In this document: positions 35,306-42,499 of the stretch, piece by piece
Layout: every line of letters starts with the position of its first letter
Position numbering within the stretch: position 1 is the first letter of the stretch
Assembly: GCA_035462375.1 (NCBI GenBank)
Contig: DATHUJ010000143.1
Span: 32,626-96,625 of the forward strand
DNA length: 64,000 bases
Reading direction: 5' to 3'
DNA from: DASTQL01 sp035462375
GTDB lineage: Bacteria; Actinomycetota; Actinomycetes; Jiangellales; Jiangellaceae
The notes under the pieces: model-generated
Database searches by the model: none
What the model saw: the letters and a program-made list of their open reading frames with translations, nothing else
What the model was told of the DNA's origin: nothing
Made by a program: the position numbers and the translations under genes

Positions 35306-36580
35306 TCACGCGCCGGGCGGGGTCACCCACTCCATGACCGGGCCTCGGTGCAGCGCCCCGTACAGGCGGTCGCGCAAGGAGTTCGCCTCGTCGTCGGTCA
35401 GCGTGCGGTCGAGGGCACGCAGCACGACGCGGAGGAGCACGTTGACCTGACCCGGCCGGATGCGGAGGCGCTCCCGGGCGTGGCGGGGCAGCCGATCGTG
35501 CGGCGTCACGGCCCGTACGGACAGGTCCTCGAGCACCTCGGCGTCGGGCCCGAGCGCCTGGCGGGCGGCATCGCCGAGCAGCTCGGGGTCGACGGGCGGG
35601 TCGAGGACCAGGGAGAGGTCCCGCCGCACGGGCGGCATCGTCGAGACCGGGCGCCACGGCGCGAGGTCGAGCATCTGACCGGCGATCCTGGGGTCGGAGG
35701 CGCGCAGCAGGCGGATGTCGGGCAGGTCCTTGCGGAGCACGAGCGCGCGGTCCAGACCCATGCCGAGGGCAAGCCCGCTCCACCGGGCCGGGTCCAGCCC
35801 GGCTGCCGCCAGGACGTGGCCCGCCGCGAGCCCGCACTCGGCGACCTCCACCCACCCGTCGCCGGTCGCGACGTCGACCTGGAGACCGCCGCTCGTGTAC
35901 GGGTGGGCGGTAGGGGTCGTCCGCCACCGCGCACCCGGCAGCACCGCGGCGACGAGCGACTCGACCATGCCCCGGAGGTCCCGTGGCGTCGTGCGATGGC
36001 CGCGGACCAGGCGCCAGAGGTCGACCTGGTGGGGAGTGCCGACATGCAGCCGGTCCACGACGTCCCGGCGGTGCACGAGACCGGGCAGCACCAGCAGGGT
36101 GTCGGAGGGCGGGGCCGGGTCGCGGGCCAGCTCGCGCAGCGCCGGGGGGATCCCTGCCGAGGTGTGGCTGCGCAGCATGACGGTGTCGCCGGCGTAGCGG
36201 GAGTATCGGCTGTCCCTCGTGACGGACGCGCCGTCGTAGCCGAGCCGGTCGTAGTTGTCCTCGACGGGGACGAGTGGCCCAGGCCGCCGGACCCGGACTG
36301 TCGAGCCCCATCGGTCGGCCAGCGCACAGACGGCGTCATCCAGCAGGAGCTGCAGGGCGTGCGGCCCCGCGGCGGGGTCGGTGAGGTCGCGGAGGCGGAG
36401 AGCCGAGGCTATCTCGTCCGGCGAGAGGGTGGCGTGCCCGGTGGAGTGTCTGACGGTCTGCCCGGTGGTGCGTCCGGGGGTCTGCCCGGTGGTGCGTCCG
36501 GGGGTCTGCCCGGTGGTGCGTCCGGGAGTCTGCCCGGTGGTGTGTCGGGTGGCGTGTCCGGTAGGTCCGATGGTCTTCAC
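35306..36580 (-). CDS. PheS-like single-chain ligase with FDX-ACB domain
   Basis: GTG 36580 follows GAGGA, giving 424 residues. After an N-terminal repeat (TGQTPGRT, several times) comes a class II aminoacyl-tRNA synthetase core. Motif 2-like is HRRDVVDRLHVGTPHQVDLW, and motif 3-like is LALGMGLDRALVLRKDLPDIR. A C-terminal domain with MPPVRRDLSLVLDPPVD and LDRTLTDDEANSLRDRL looks like the ferredoxin-fold anticodon-binding (FDX-ACB) domain. This architecture resembles mitochondrial single-chain PheRS. The residues after HQ (VDLW instead of VEG) differ from true PheS, so another amino acid or acceptor is possible. I recall such proteins being labelled a PheS-related mystery ligase; not checked. 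Confidence 0.8.
   Translation of the reverse strand: MKTIGPTGHATRHTTGQTPGRTTGQTPGRTTGQTPGRTTGQTVRHSTGHATLSPDEIASALRLRDLTDPAAGPHALQLLLDDAVCALADRWGSTVRVRRPGPLVPVEDNYDRLGYDGASVTRDSRYSRYAGDTVMLRSHTSAGIPPALRELARDPAPPSDTLLVLPGLVHRRDVVDRLHVGTPHQVDLWRLVRGHRTTPRDLRGMVESLVAAVLPGARWRTTPTAHPYTSGGLQVDVATGDGWVEVAECGLAAGHVLAAAGLDPARWSGLALGMGLDRALVLRKDLPDIRLLRASDPRIAGQMLDLAPWRPVSTMPPVRRDLSLVLDPPVDPELLGDAARQALGPDAEVLEDLSVRAVTPHDRLPRHARERLRIRPGQVNVLLRVVLRALDRTLTDDEANSLRDRLYGALHRGPVMEWVTPPGA
36456..36551 (-). repeat. 24-bp tandem repeat, four units, inside a coding region
   Basis: Units start at 36456, 36480, 36504 and 36528; the first three are almost identical and the fourth has diverged. Each encodes the eight residues TGQTPGRT in the N-terminal tail of the PheS-like ligase. 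Length is a multiple of three, so copy-number change would keep the frame. Confidence 0.8.
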
Positions 36581-36664
36581 GGTGGTCCTCGCGGCGGTGG
36601 GAGTGACGGGGGACGGGTCCGCTCCCGGCTGCCGTGTCGCGAGGCTTCTAGACGATCAGGTAGG

Positions 36665-36695
36665 CGCTCCCGCGACCGCTCGGCGGCCGGGAGCG
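36665..36695. terminator. Hairpin between the 584-residue gene and the PheS-like gene
   Basis: CGCTCCCG (36665-36672) and CGGGAGCG (36688-36695) are perfect inverted arms with a 15-nt loop. It lies in the 189-bp gap between two leftward genes, so it may end or attenuate transcription from the upstream gene. Confidence 0.45.
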
Positions 36696-36769
36696 GCGGA
36701 ACCGCTGCGCACGTGTCGTCACCCCGCCATGGTAGGCCGACCGTCGACGGCCTTGGCGGTGTCCTGGCC

Positions 36770-38524
36770 TCAGAACCCGTAGACCTCGCGGATCTCGACC
36801 AGCTCCTGGCGGGATCCGGAGACCAGGTAGCGGGGCGTGCCGAGCTGCACGTCGTACTTGTCCGGCTCGGTCCTCCCCAGCGCGGCGAGGTAGCGGCCCG
36901 CCCTCCGGCTGGGGTTGCTGATCCCGTACCAGTCACCCAGCTCGCGGACCGTGCAGGCTCCCCCGTACCGGTTGACGTCCGCGTTGACCTTGAGGGCGAT
37001 CCAGAGGACGGCGGCGGCCGCCGTGTCGGCCCGGGCACGCCCGCGGAAGGCCACCGGGTCCGCGGCGGCGATGTCGGCCAGCAGACGCAGGCCGGCCGTA
37101 CGGAACTCGTCGTCGAGCAGGTCGGCGCAGCCGGCCGCGATCCGGTCGGCAACCGCCTGCACGGCCCCGTGGACGTCCTCCGGGATCCGCGAGAGGTCCA
37201 GCGGCTCCTCCGGCAGCGGGCTGGCGTCGAGGTCCGCCAGGTGCTCCCGGCCCACCGCGTTGACGAGCACTCCGTGGACGTGGGCAGCCAGCCGGGCGCG
37301 TACCACCGGTGGGAGACCGAGCAGGTGGTGCCCGCGTGGCTCGGTGGACCCGGTCGGGCCCGCCTCGGATGCCGCGACGGCCGCCCGCAGGGCCGGCTCG
37401 AAGCGGTCGACCGCGTCGAGCGTCTCGCTGGTCCGGTCGGGCGCGATCCCCTGACGTGCGTGGCTGAAGCGGATGAAGTGCCGCAGGACCTCGGGCACCC
37501 GGGCGAGGTGGTCGGCGTCGGCCACGACGTGCGCCGGGAGCCAGTCCACGAGCAGGATCTCGACGGACACCGGGCTCCAGCGCAGCGGGTCGCCCGGACC
37601 CTGCTCGCAGGCGAACCAGACGAGCGCGCCGACGAGCTGCCGGTCCTCCTCGGTCAGGTGCGCCGCGTGCTCTGACCGGGCGAACTCGTCCTCGAGCCTG
37701 TGGCGGGCATCCCAGTCCCACTCCGGGTGGGTGTGTCCCTCCCCGCCCTCGGGCAGGTGCCTCACCACCCACTCGACCAGCGGACGCACCATCGGCCAGG
37801 TGTCGGTCTCGAGCGGGGGAACGGTGCGGGCTCCCTGCTCCACCGCTTCGGCGATGCGGGCCCGGGCGTCGGCCGTGGCCAGCTCCGAGAGGAGTACGGT
37901 GGGTTCGCCCGCGGCGGCCTCTTCCGCCATGTCGAGGATGGTCTCGACGGGCGCAGGTACCACGAAGGCGTCCTTGACGACCGTGCCGAGGTTGTGGTCG
38001 ATGTAGACGACGACGGTCAGGTCGTCGCCCGCGCCCGTGCGGGCCCCGAGGGTGACGTTGTCGCCGTCGCCCAGGACGTCGCTCATCAGGACGGCGCGCC
38101 CGACCGTGAGCGGCTCCAGGTAGGTCAGCCAGTCGGGCATCGGGTCGCGCCGGGTCGCCAGCTCGCGGCGGATCCGGCGGGCCAGCAGGTCGTCGCCCAC
38201 CAGGTGGCCGAGGACGGTCAGCAGTGCTGTCGTTTCGTGACGGCGGATCTCGAGGAAGGACGTCACGAGGTCGCCGAGGGAGAGGTCCGGCAGCTCGTCC
38301 TCCGGCTGGAAGAAGGGGCTGCGGGTGCGATCGTCGAGCACGCTGAGTAGGCCGCTCGTCAGCTGGAGCAGTCCGAGCGGCTCGTCCTCCTGGAGGAGTT
38401 CCCGGACGTCGGGCATCAGCGGCCCGCTGTCGTCGTCCGGAACTGTCGTCGATGCGGGAGCGTGATACCCGGGGTGCTGCCTGGGATGGGTCGCGGGCTT
38501 CCTGCGACGCTTCTTCTTTGGCAC
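36770..38524 (-). CDS. Unknown 584-residue protein
   Basis: I choose GTG 38524 behind GGGGGA; the frame is open to 38584. The N-terminus is very basic (PKKKRRRKPATHPRQHPGYH) and could bind nucleic acid. The rest is helical and acidic, with no membrane segment. Recognisable local patterns are SFLEIRRHETTALLTVLGHLVGD, VVVYIDHNLGTVVKDAFV, and a C-terminal WIALKVNADVNRY...TVRELGDWYGI region. The last resembles a DUF6398-like, HTH-like segment with GDWYGISNPSRRAGRYLAAL. I do not recognise the whole family. It sits between the dioxygenase-like and PheS-like genes on the same strand, so a common pathway is possible but unproven. Confidence 0.75.
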   Translation of the reverse strand: MPKKKRRRKPATHPRQHPGYHAPASTTVPDDDSGPLMPDVRELLQEDEPLGLLQLTSGLLSVLDDRTRSPFFQPEDELPDLSLGDLVTSFLEIRRHETTALLTVLGHLVGDDLLARRIRRELATRRDPMPDWLTYLEPLTVGRAVLMSDVLGDGDNVTLGARTGAGDDLTVVVYIDHNLGTVVKDAFVVPAPVETILDMAEEAAAGEPTVLLSELATADARARIAEAVEQGARTVPPLETDTWPMVRPLVEWVVRHLPEGGEGHTHPEWDWDARHRLEDEFARSEHAAHLTEEDRQLVGALVWFACEQGPGDPLRWSPVSVEILLVDWLPAHVVADADHLARVPEVLRHFIRFSHARQGIAPDRTSETLDAVDRFEPALRAAVAASEAGPTGSTEPRGHHLLGLPPVVRARLAAHVHGVLVNAVGREHLADLDASPLPEEPLDLSRIPEDVHGAVQAVADRIAAGCADLLDDEFRTAGLRLLADIAAADPVAFRGRARADTAAAAVLWIALKVNADVNRYGGACTVRELGDWYGISNPSRRAGRYLAALGRTEPDKYDVQLGTPRYLVSGSRQELVEIREVYGF

Positions 38525-38623
38525 GGTCCCCCACACGTGTCGCCGGTCGGTGCGCAGGTCCACCGTAGCCGCGGCCAGGCCCACCCGGACGCAGGCACGC
38601 GCTCCGCCGGGCCAGGTTCCGGC

Positions 38624-39478
38624 TCAGGGGCCCGGCCAGACCTGGGGGAAGAGGGCGTGGTCCAGCGGCGCCCCCTCCGGGAGCTCGTCACGTAGTCCGT
38701 CGAACGGCGGGGAGGTGCGCCACCGGCGCGGTGCGTGGCGGGCCTCGGCGGAGAGGTAGCGCAGTGACAGGACGCGGCGCCGGCCCCGGAAGGGGAATCC
38801 GGGCGCGCCGTGCACGGTGAGGAAGTCGAAGAAGATCGCGTCCCCGGGCTGCATCTCGTATCGGCGGATGTCGTAGGCGCCGCGGTTCGCCTCGATGTCG
38901 GGGAGCTCGGCGAGCGAGCCCTCGGGGAACCACTTGGCCTCGCCCGTCATGAAGGTCCTGGGCATGAGCCAGGGCCCCCGGTGCGTGCCGGCGACCATCT
39001 CGAGGCACCCGGCGGCAGGGACGGGATCGACCGGGATCCAGGCGCTGGTGCCCCGCCCGTCGACGTTGTAGTACGGCTGGTCCTGGTGCCAGGGCGTGCG
39101 CTGCCTCGTGCCGCCGTCCTTGACGAGGACGTGGTCGTGGTAGAGCCGTACGGACGGGGTGGCCATCAGGGCGGCTGCGACCTGCGGTGCGCGGGAGTGT
39201 CGCGCGAGACGCTCGATCTCGGGGATCTCGGTCCATCGGCAGAAGTCCTCGGTGAAGCGACCCGGGTCGTCCGGGGCGCTGGCGACCTGGGCCAGGGGCG
39301 ACGGCTCCGCGAGCACCCGGTCGACGGCCCGGGCAGCGAGGGCGACCTCGTCGGCGTCGAGGAGGCCCCGGACCAGGACCACCCCGTCCCGGGCATAGGC
39401 CGCCACCGCGTGGTGCGGGACGGCGTGGTCCGGATAGATGTCCGGCCACGTCTCCGGCTGGGTTTCCGGGTGGGGCAT
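38624..39478 (-). CDS. Phytanoyl-CoA dioxygenase (PhyH) family protein
   Basis: ATG 39478 is preceded by a leaderless TACGAT -10 box, giving 284 residues. The Fe(II) ligands are His and Asp in TPWHQDQPYYN and the distal His in LTVHGAPG, with the 2-oxoglutarate Arg probably in SLRYLS. This makes it a double-stranded beta-helix oxygenase that hydroxylates a small molecule using 2-oxoglutarate and O2. WMPRTF-like PWLMPRTFMTGEAKWF suggests substrates other than phytanoyl-CoA. It heads a leftward run with the unknown 584-residue gene and the PheS-like ligase. Confidence 0.9.
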   Translation of the reverse strand: MPHPETQPETWPDIYPDHAVPHHAVAAYARDGVVLVRGLLDADEVALAARAVDRVLAEPSPLAQVASAPDDPGRFTEDFCRWTEIPEIERLARHSRAPQVAAALMATPSVRLYHDHVLVKDGGTRQRTPWHQDQPYYNVDGRGTSAWIPVDPVPAAGCLEMVAGTHRGPWLMPRTFMTGEAKWFPEGSLAELPDIEANRGAYDIRRYEMQPGDAIFFDFLTVHGAPGFPFRGRRRVLSLRYLSAEARHAPRRWRTSPPFDGLRDELPEGAPLDHALFPQVWPGP

Positions 39479-39780
39479 GGTGGCGGATCGTACGGGAGAC
39501 CGAGGGGGCACATCGCCGTCCGCGTGTGGTCGGTCCTGGCCCTCACCGACGAGGTCGACCGCCGCCCGGCCGCCAGGGGTGGAGCCCATGCCGTTGCCGT
39601 GGGCGGACGAGTTGGTATGACTACCTCGAGCAGCCGTCCTCGACCTCGCGGCCGGACTGCTCCCACGCCGCCCCGTCGGTCACGCCGCCCCACGTCCCAC
39701 CGAACCGGGCCGGAGCCCGGGGTCCGGCTGGTCATGCGCATCGCTCGGCCGCGGGCTGTTCCTGGGGCACACTCGGTGGC
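39479..39780. other. 302-bp divergent gap with a leaderless promoter
   Basis: The only site I can support is the leftward -10 box TACGAT (39492-39487), 8 nt before the PhyH start. On the right, CACACT ends 7 nt before the ATG at 39781 and may be the HNH promoter. No gene is evident between; open frames here have shadow-like composition. Confidence 0.45.
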
Positions 39781-39963
39781 ATGGCACCGTCAGGCGACCA
39801 GCCGGGACGGGCGGCGCGCCGCCTGGCGGCACTCGAGCGCGACGGTGCCCGGTGCGTGTGGTGCGGCAACCCCTTCGACCACCTGCGCCGACCGACGACC
39901 GAGCACCTGGTCCCTCGACTCAAGGGCGGGCCGTCATGGGTGGAGAACGAGGCGGCGGCCTGA
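39781..39963 (+). pseudogene. HNH endonuclease, truncated
   Basis: From ATG 39781 the product reads RRLAALERDGARCVWCGNPF, then TTEHLVPRLKGGPSWVENEAAA and stops after 60 residues. The first Cys pair (CVWC) and the H of TEHLVPR are the start of an HNH nuclease; the family continues with a second Cys pair (ACRRCN) that is lost here. The stop falls in a perfect 14-bp tandem duplication (39951-39978), and I find no good continuation in any frame. It is most likely an inactivated homing- or restriction-type nuclease. Confidence 0.65.
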
Positions 39964-39978
39964 CGGCGGCGGCCTGAC
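39951..39978 (+). repeat. Perfect 14-bp tandem duplication breaking the HNH gene
   Basis: GGCGGCGGCCTGAC occurs twice in a row at 39951-39964 and 39965-39978. Each copy contains a TGA; the first is the in-frame stop of the truncated HNH gene. It looks like a replication-slippage product. Confidence 0.8.
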
Positions 39979-40065
39979 GGCCGGCTACGCCGGGCGCCGC
40001 CTGGAACTCGGGAGCGCACGACACCGGGCACGCCCTCCGTGGAGCGAGAGCTCCCGGAGCCGCGG

Positions 40066-40623
40066 TCAGGGCACCGAGCGAATCACCCTGGCGGGGTTGC
40101 CCACGGCGACGACGCCCTCCGGCAGGTCCGAGGTCACGACCGCGCCCGCTCCGACGACCGTGTCGGCGCCGATGGTGACACCAGGGCACACGACGACCCC
40201 GCCCCCCAGCCAGACGTTGTCGCCGATCGCGATCGGTTCGGCGGACTCCCACCCCGCCCGGCGCTCCGCGGGGTCCAGCGGGTGCATGGGCGTGAGCAGC
40301 TGGACGTGCGGTCCCATCTGGACGTCCGCGCCGATCCTGATCTCCGCCACGTCGAGGAAGACACCCCCGAAGTTCACGAAGGTCCCCGAACCGATGCTGA
40401 TGCGCCAGCCGTAGTCCACGTGGAAGGGCGGGCGCACGGCGACCGACTCACCGCAGACGCCGAGCAGCTCGCGCAGCACGCCATCCCTCCCGGCCGGGTC
40501 GTCGGCCGGCCAGGTGTTGTAGCGCTGCTCGAGCTTCCGGGCCCGCAGGGCGTCGGCCCGGAGGTCGGGGTCGTTCGCGATGTACGGCAGGCCGGCGAGC
40601 ATCCGGTCCTTCATCTCACCCAT
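40066..40623 (-). CDS. Maltose/galactoside O-acetyltransferase-like (left-handed beta-helix)
   Basis: ATG 40623 with GAGGGAGCAGG upstream gives 185 residues. The N-terminal maltose-acetyltransferase helix pair (MLAGLPYIANDPDLRADALRA) leads into hexapeptide repeats (IRIGADVQMGPHVQL, IGDNVWLGGGVVVCPGVTIG, GAVVTSDLPEGVVAVGNPARV). The catalytic His is likely in PMHPLDP. It transfers acetyl from acetyl-CoA to a sugar or similar acceptor as a trimer. It is separate from its neighbours in function and orientation. Identification of the fold is certain; the acceptor is not. Confidence 0.92.
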   Translation of the reverse strand: MGEMKDRMLAGLPYIANDPDLRADALRARKLEQRYNTWPADDPAGRDGVLRELLGVCGESVAVRPPFHVDYGWRISIGSGTFVNFGGVFLDVAEIRIGADVQMGPHVQLLTPMHPLDPAERRAGWESAEPIAIGDNVWLGGGVVVCPGVTIGADTVVGAGAVVTSDLPEGVVAVGNPARVIRSVP

Positions 40624-40753
40624 GCCTGCTCCCTCGCCCGGACCGCATCCGGCGAGGCTAGTAGGGCTTGTCAGTGCGGCCGGCGAGGACGAACCTGCCA
40701 GCAGGACAGCTCGTGCGAGGGGCGAGGGCAAGGGGCGAGGGTGAGGGGGACGG

Positions 40754-41341
40754 GTGGAGCCGGACACCGCGGATGCCCGGGGGACGGTTCCGTTCCCGGC
40801 GCGCTCGGCCTACCCGCTGGCCGTGGTGGGTCTGCTGGGTGTGGCCGTGGCCGCCGCCCTGGCGGCCTACGCTCGGGTCTCTCCCGGCGACGGCCGCACG
40901 ATCTTCACCCTCGGCTTCTCTGGCATGCTGCCGCTGAAGACCTGGCTCACGAGCGGGGCGGTCGTCCTGGCGGTCGTGCAGGCACTCAGCGCGGCTCGGA
41001 TGTGGGGACGGCTGCCGAGTGCCCACGGTCCGGTCCCGCCCTGGGTCACGCCGCTGCACCGGTGGAGCGGCACCACGGCCTTCGTCCTGACCCTGCCGGT
41101 CGGCTTCCACTGCGTCTGGGCCCTCGGCTTCGCGGACGACTCGGTCCGCACCGTGATGCACTCGGTGGCCGGCTGCCTCTTCTACGGCGCCTTCGCCGCC
41201 AAGATGCTCGCCCTGCGTGTGCGCGGCCTCCCCGGCTGGACGGTGCCGCTGCTGGGCGGGGTCCTGGTGACGCTGATCGCGGTCCTCTGGTTCGGCGCCG
41301 CGTTGTGGTACCTGACCCGCCCCGGCGTACCCCTGACCTGA
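40754..41341 (+). CDS. DUF6529 membrane protein, probable b-type cytochrome
   Basis: GTG 40754 behind GAGGGGGAC gives 195 residues with about five helices (YPLAVVGLLGVAVAAALAAY, WLTSGAVVLAVVQAL, TAFVLTLPVGFHCVWALGF, LFYGAFAAKMLAL, VPLLGGVLVTLIAVLWFGAAL). Histidines in PLHRWSG, GFHCVWA and VMHSVAG are placed like the haem ligands of cytochrome b561-type proteins. It is followed by a Rieske protein (17-bp gap) and a 27-residue membrane peptide, so it probably passes electrons between the quinone pool and that cluster. Haem binding is inferred. Confidence 0.8.
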   Translation: MEPDTADARGTVPFPARSAYPLAVVGLLGVAVAAALAAYARVSPGDGRTIFTLGFSGMLPLKTWLTSGAVVLAVVQALSAARMWGRLPSAHGPVPPWVTPLHRWSGTTAFVLTLPVGFHCVWALGFADDSVRTVMHSVAGCLFYGAFAAKMLALRVRGLPGWTVPLLGGVLVTLIAVLWFGAALWYLTRPGVPLT

Positions 41342-41357
41342 CCGGAGAGGAGCCAGC

Positions 41358-41819
41358 GTGACGACGAGCGACCCCACGGCCGACCCCAGGGCCGACCCGA
41401 CGAGGCGCGGGCTGCTCACGACCGGGGCGGCTGCCGTCGCGGCCGTCACCGGCTTCGTCGCGATGCGGGCCTGGGACGACGACCGGGCGCCGGAGGCGGG
41501 GGCCGGCAGTGAGTACGCGAGCGGGGGCGGCGACGGCACCGTCGTGGCGCTCTCGGACCTCCCGGCCGGGACCGGGGTGGTCCTCCAGGCCGAGCAGGTC
41601 GTGGTCACGCGGGACGAGCAGGGCGAGGTCCGTGCCTTCTCGGCCGTCTGCACCCACCAGCGGTGCCTGGTCTCCGGTGTCGTGGACGGGGGTATCTCGT
41701 GCCCCTGCCACGGGAGCGTCTTCGACGCGGTCACCGGGGCCGTCGTCCGGGGACCGGCCCCCGCCCCGCTTCCGCCCGTGCCCGTCAGCGTGGACGGCGA
41801 CGACGTCGTCGTCGGTTGA
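41358..41819 (+). CDS. Tat-exported Rieske [2Fe-2S] protein
   Basis: GTG 41358 follows GGAGAGGAG; the product has 153 residues. TRRGLLTTGAAAVAAVTGF is a twin-arginine signal or anchor. The cluster motifs are CTHQRC and CPCHGS, i.e. C-x-H and C-x-x-H as in Rieske ferredoxins, with the extra cysteines able to form the conserved disulfide. The protein would sit on the outer membrane face with its [2Fe-2S] cluster exposed. It lies between DUF6529 and a 27-residue membrane peptide in one operon. It is too short to be the QcrA subunit of the bc1-aa3 complex. Confidence 0.92.
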   Translation: MTTSDPTADPRADPTRRGLLTTGAAAVAAVTGFVAMRAWDDDRAPEAGAGSEYASGGGDGTVVALSDLPAGTGVVLQAEQVVVTRDEQGEVRAFSAVCTHQRCLVSGVVDGGISCPCHGSVFDAVTGAVVRGPAPAPLPPVPVSVDGDDVVVG

Positions 41820-41832
41820 GGGAGGCCTCCCG

Positions 41833-41916
41833 GTGACCAGCCGCCTGCCCACCCTGGTGTGGGTCCTGTGCGCCGCCTTCACGGTCGGCGCCATGGTCGC
41901 GTCCCTGCTGCAGTGA
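41833..41916 (+). CDS. 27-residue single-pass membrane peptide
   Basis: GTG 41833, with GGGAGG 8 nt upstream and 13 bp after the Rieske stop, encodes MTSRLPTLVWVLCAAFTVGA followed by MVASLLQ. It is essentially one hydrophobic helix, like the small subunits of respiratory complexes. Ribosome site, position and composition support it as real. It probably stabilises the DUF6529-Rieske pair. Confidence 0.6.
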   Translation: MTSRLPTLVWVLCAAFTVGAMVASLLQ

Positions 41917-42004
41917 GGACGACGCGATCTCGTGCGGATTCGACGTTCCCCGCCGGCCCGCACCGGGTATGTCGTGCCGAGCAGACGACAACGGAGGTGA
42001 CCTC

Positions 42005-42343
42005 ATGAAGCTCCTGAGGCTGGCGGTCCTGGGCGCCGCCGCGTACGGGGCCAAGAAGTGGCTCGACGAGAACCCGAACGCCAAGCGGCAGGTCCGCGAG
42101 GCGGCCGACAACGCCAAGTTGCAGGCCCGTCACGCGATGGACACCGCCCGGCACGAGGTCGACAAGCGGCGGACCGGGGGGGAGGGCGGAGCGGAGACCG
42201 GCGAGGCTGGTACGGGCTTCACCGCCGACAACGAGGTGCCGTCCAGCTCGATGTTCGGGTCCGGTACCTCGGGCGACACGACGACGACCGGGTCGGACCC
42301 GGGGTTCGGGGCGGAGGCTCCACCCGCCGAACGCCCGACCTGA
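42005..42343 (+). CDS. Small hypothetical protein, YtxH-like layout
   Basis: ATG 42005 follows GGAGGTGACCTC, giving 112 residues. A short hydrophobic N-terminus (LLRLAVLGAAAYGAKKW) is followed by an amphipathic, charged helix (NPNAKRQVREAADNAKLQAR) and then a low-complexity Gly/Ser/Thr tail (SGTSGDTTTTGSDPG). The layout resembles YtxH-type stress-associated small proteins but I see no diagnostic motif. It stands alone, about 90 bp after the small membrane peptide and ~155 bp before the UbiB-like kinase. Confidence 0.7.
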   Translation: MKLLRLAVLGAAAYGAKKWLDENPNAKRQVREAADNAKLQARHAMDTARHEVDKRRTGGEGGAETGEAGTGFTADNEVPSSSMFGSGTSGDTTTTGSDPGFGAEAPPAERPT

Positions 42344-42499
42344 CCCACCCGTACGGGCGCTGACCCGCAGGCCCTCGCCGCATCGCGGCGGGGGCCTCGG
42401 CCTGCCCGGGGCAGGCGCACCGGGACGGTCCGGCGGTGACGCGGGACCTGTGGCCCTGTCCTCTGCAGTGGGGCGCCGGAAGGGTCGAGGTGGTGCCCC

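Noticed and set aside
36456..36551. CRISPR array
   Set aside because: The 24-bp units are directly tandem with no spacers and are in frame within a protein.
39438..39620. Small rightward gene with start at 39438
   Set aside because: It overlaps the PhyH start antisense, has no ribosome site, and its translation is shadow-like.
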